A DNA stretch of 64,000 bases from assembly GCF_965638725.1 (NCBI RefSeq), contig NC_134960.1, positions 3,660,501-3,724,500 on the forward strand. Reading direction: 5' to 3'. The stretch comes from Aptenodytes patagonicus (taxonomy: Eukaryota > Chordata > Aves > Sphenisciformes > Spheniscidae). The notes beneath the pieces are model-generated. The model saw nothing but the letters and a program-made list of their open reading frames with translations. It had not been told where the DNA came from and ran no database searches. Shown here piece by piece: positions 61,793-64,000 of the stretch. The position numbers and the translations under genes were made by a program. Every line of letters starts with the position of its first letter. Position 1 is the first letter of the stretch.

Positions 61793-64000
61793 GGGTCCCG
61801 TTCCCGAGGGCGGCTGTGCATGATTTTCTTTCCTTGGTGCTTACAGACCTTTGGAGCATCTGGTAACAAGATTCAGCTGGTTACATGATGAACGCGATGG
61901 CTTTGCCCCAGACACATCACAGAGCACGAGGCGCTCAATGCTCTGACATTAACTTACATATCAGGACAGAAGGCAGATAAAAGTCTTGCAGGGGCCAGTG
62001 GGCTTCCCGGCTGGTGCTGGTGCAAGAGGAGAGTTGGATCCTCAGGCTTTGCACAGCAGAGAAGCTGCTTGGAAGTGGATGACGTGCTGCAGCAGGTTGC
62101 TGTTTGCTTGTTTGTTTCTTTGCAGTGTCCTTCTGTGTTGACATTTGTGCCGGGAGGTGGTATTTCGGGGAGGAAACGTGAGCTGTGCAAATACTGCAGC
62201 GAGCTCCAGCTCCCAACTTCGCAGAGATCTGTCAGCTGGCACCACAGGCTGCTTTTCATTTCCAGCTCGTCCTCTGCTTGCATGTCATTAAGCGTGACAC
62301 TGTTGACGTGTGCATGGCAAGTGTCATGCATGTTGCCGCAGAGTTGCCAAGAAAAGGCAGAAGAGCTGACAGCCAGCGCCTGTTCGCTTTCTGTGCAGGG
62401 AGTTTGCAGCAGATGAGGCAGCTCCTCTCCCCATCCCCGTGGTTGCGATTACAGAGCGCTCAGAACAAATCTCGCAGACCACCGTGGGATGTTCTCCATT
62501 GCCGAGCCTGCCAAAGTGCTGCCCAGCACGGTGTGAATGCAGCGCTAAAGTGTATGGCACGCTGGAGGTGTCCCGCAGCGGCGGGCAGCGGGCAGCCTGC
62601 CTGCAACGTGGGGCTTGGTCGTGGGGGCTTGACTGGAGGATGCTTTAGATCAGGGGTCGCTCTGCCTGCAAATGGTGCTCAGGAGAGTGGATACCTGCAC
62701 AGAGTGGGCATCCCCTCTGAGCAGCCCAGGACCAGGATCCGATCTCGGTTGTGCCCCAGTAAATCAGCAGTAATTGCTTCTGAGGAGTTAATGGCTGGAG
62801 GAGTCACTGTTGCTATCAGTATTTGGACCATCATATTCATTGCACCTCATTTTTCTCATGTAAAGAGTTAATTTCCATAGATGAATGGGAAAACTATTGC
62901 TGTAGGTAAAGGAAAGTTGCCACGGACCTACACTGGGATCGGCTCGCAGCATGAACCCATCGGTTGACTTCGGCGCAGTGGGGCTGGGAGCGACGAGCCC
63001 GGCCAAGACTGCCTGCATCGTCGGGGAGAGGGCAGCAAGCAAAGCTGGTTGCCAAACTGTAACTCATTTTTCCTGCAGTCAGGTCCGGGGCCAGGCGAGA
63101 GGGGAAGCACTGGCAGAGCTGGGGCTTCTTCCAGTCCTTGGAGACCTCCAGAGAGACTCAACAGATGCCTGTGCTCCTGCTGAGCACTTTGGGCAGGGCA
63201 CAACGGGGGAGAAGGGGTTCAGCTGCCGCTGGCTCACGTTTCCGAATGTAACTAGGACAGAGCATTGCACTTAAATTCACCCACTGGGCAAAGAGTCTCA
63301 TCTTCGCAGGGCACGGAGTGTGTTGGCGGTGCCAAACCTGGCACCCGCATGCCACCCTCCTGCCCGGCGGGTGGAAGGAGCTGGGTCGGCAGCATGGCTG
63401 AGACAGCAGCGTGGTGAGCAGAAGCCCTTGCCTTAGCCCTGTCCCCCATGTTTATCCCACAGCTCGGGCGCGTGCTGCCTTTCGAGGGGTGTGAGATGCC
63501 CCTTTGCGGCCATGGAGCAGGGATGGGTTGGTGCCGCGGTCCCAGCTCGCCGGCAGGACCACTGGCTCCAGGCAAGAGCATCGCTATTCGTAACAGCCCC
63601 GGTCCTGTGCTTGCATGTGCTTTCCACATCACATTTTCTGGTTTCACAGGCAGGACAGTGTATTTCTCCCAAATGGGCTATTTCTGCTCTGATGTGGTAT
63701 TCCTGTGTGAGCCTCTCCGCGAGCCCCCATGGGGAGAAACAACCCTCTAACGTCAGGGGGAGCAACATGAGGTTGATGCTGGCAGCTGTAGCTGTAGGTT
63801 GAGTTATTTGACTGAGGAATCCAAACACATAGGAGGCTGCTGCCAGCAGGCTGGTGGTAATGCAAGGCAGGGAGGAAGAAGGGAGCCACACAAAGTGGAA
63901 AAATGGCTTAATTTCTCATGGTGTGAGGGAGAATTGGAGAACTGTTGAAGAGCAGGCATGTTCCCATGGAGAGCCCGGCACAGAGCCGCCCGCTCGGTGC

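Larger units (their letters stand above)
20940..64000 (+). other. JADE2: JADE2 gene, 5' part (exons 1-4 and introns; 3' end beyond window)
   Basis: The gene is identified by three exons with consensus splice sites. Their joined translation matches the JADE2 (PHF15) N-terminus as I remember it from human: a start MEEKRRKYSISSDNS, a middle ending EKKPSE, and [15 protein letters not shown] followed by [20 protein letters not shown]1 and JADE3 share the last block, but JADE1 begins differently and lacks the [10 protein letters not shown] ending seen here, so the paralogue call is firm. JADE proteins are nuclear scaffolds that join HBO1 (KAT7) to ING4/5 and MEAF6 and direct histone acetylation; JADE2 has also been reported as a ubiquitin ligase for LSD1. 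The 5' boundary given is approximate because no transcription start can be read from sequence alone. About 700 C-terminal residues, including both PHD fingers, should lie to the right of the window. Confidence 0.93.
43890..64000 (+). other. JADE2: JADE2 intron 4 (continues past window end)
   Basis: The intron opens with GTAAGC after exon 4 and fills the rest of the window, at least 20,111 bp. The next JADE2 exon should begin with the end of an Arg codon and a stretch like ILPPLEG, then lead to YDLDEIDAYWLEL and the PHD finger; I found no such sequence. The interval holds an antisense CR1 copy, two MIR-like SINEs, other old repeats, three minisatellites and a MEF2/GATA/TCF motif cluster. Confidence 0.85.

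Noticed and set aside
1..64000. tRNA, rRNA, CRISPR arrays, intact retroviral elements and bacterial-type systems
   Set aside because: Both strands were read for tRNA B-box-like pieces, spaced direct repeats and retroviral motifs. Nothing convincing appeared, and the spliced vertebrate gene makes prokaryotic features irrelevant.

Overview
The window is vertebrate genomic DNA, most probably from a bird. The sequence is mostly non-coding and low in repeats, with a single CR1 3' end, degraded CR1 bodies, and several old amniote repeats (MIR-like SINEs and other ancient families). It holds the 5' part of one gene that I recognise with confidence: JADE2 (PHF15), on the + strand. JADE2 is a PHD-finger scaffold subunit of the HBO1/KAT7 histone acetyltransferase complex. 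The species cannot be named from the sequence.

Layout. Positions 1 to about 19,850 are upstream intergenic DNA with no supportable coding exon; they contain repeat relics, two perfect inverted repeats and AT-rich stretches. Positions about 19,850 to 22,150 form a large CpG island, which is the JADE2 promoter. It has an E2F-type motif, two poly-T tracts, a GT microsatellite, runs able to form G-quadruplexes, and a non-coding first exon ending at a splice donor after 21179. Intron 1 (21180-28028, 6,849 bp) carries a perfect DR5 retinoic-acid-receptor type element amid forkhead motifs, and a 13-copy, 11-bp homopurine/homopyrimidine minisatellite. Coding exon 2 (28029-28086) begins exactly with the start codon. 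Exon 3 is 31099-31184 and exon 4 is 43732-43889. Introns 2 (3,012 bp) and 3 (12,547 bp) separate them. Intron 4 runs from 43890 past the window end (at least 20,111 bp).

The three coding exons join in frame (phase 1, then phase 0) and give the first 100 complete residues of JADE2 plus two bases of codon 101. This is the basic/serine-rich N-terminus and the start of the EPL1-like (Enhancer of polycomb-like) region. The PHD fingers and everything after them lie downstream of the window. No other protein-coding gene, tRNA, rRNA or CRISPR array is supported. The longest open frames lie in the CpG island and look like GC-composition artefacts. I did not find a new gene system. The points most worth checking are the DR5 element, a 63-bp exon-like segment in intron 3, the architecture of the promoter and 5' leader, and the phased minisatellite.
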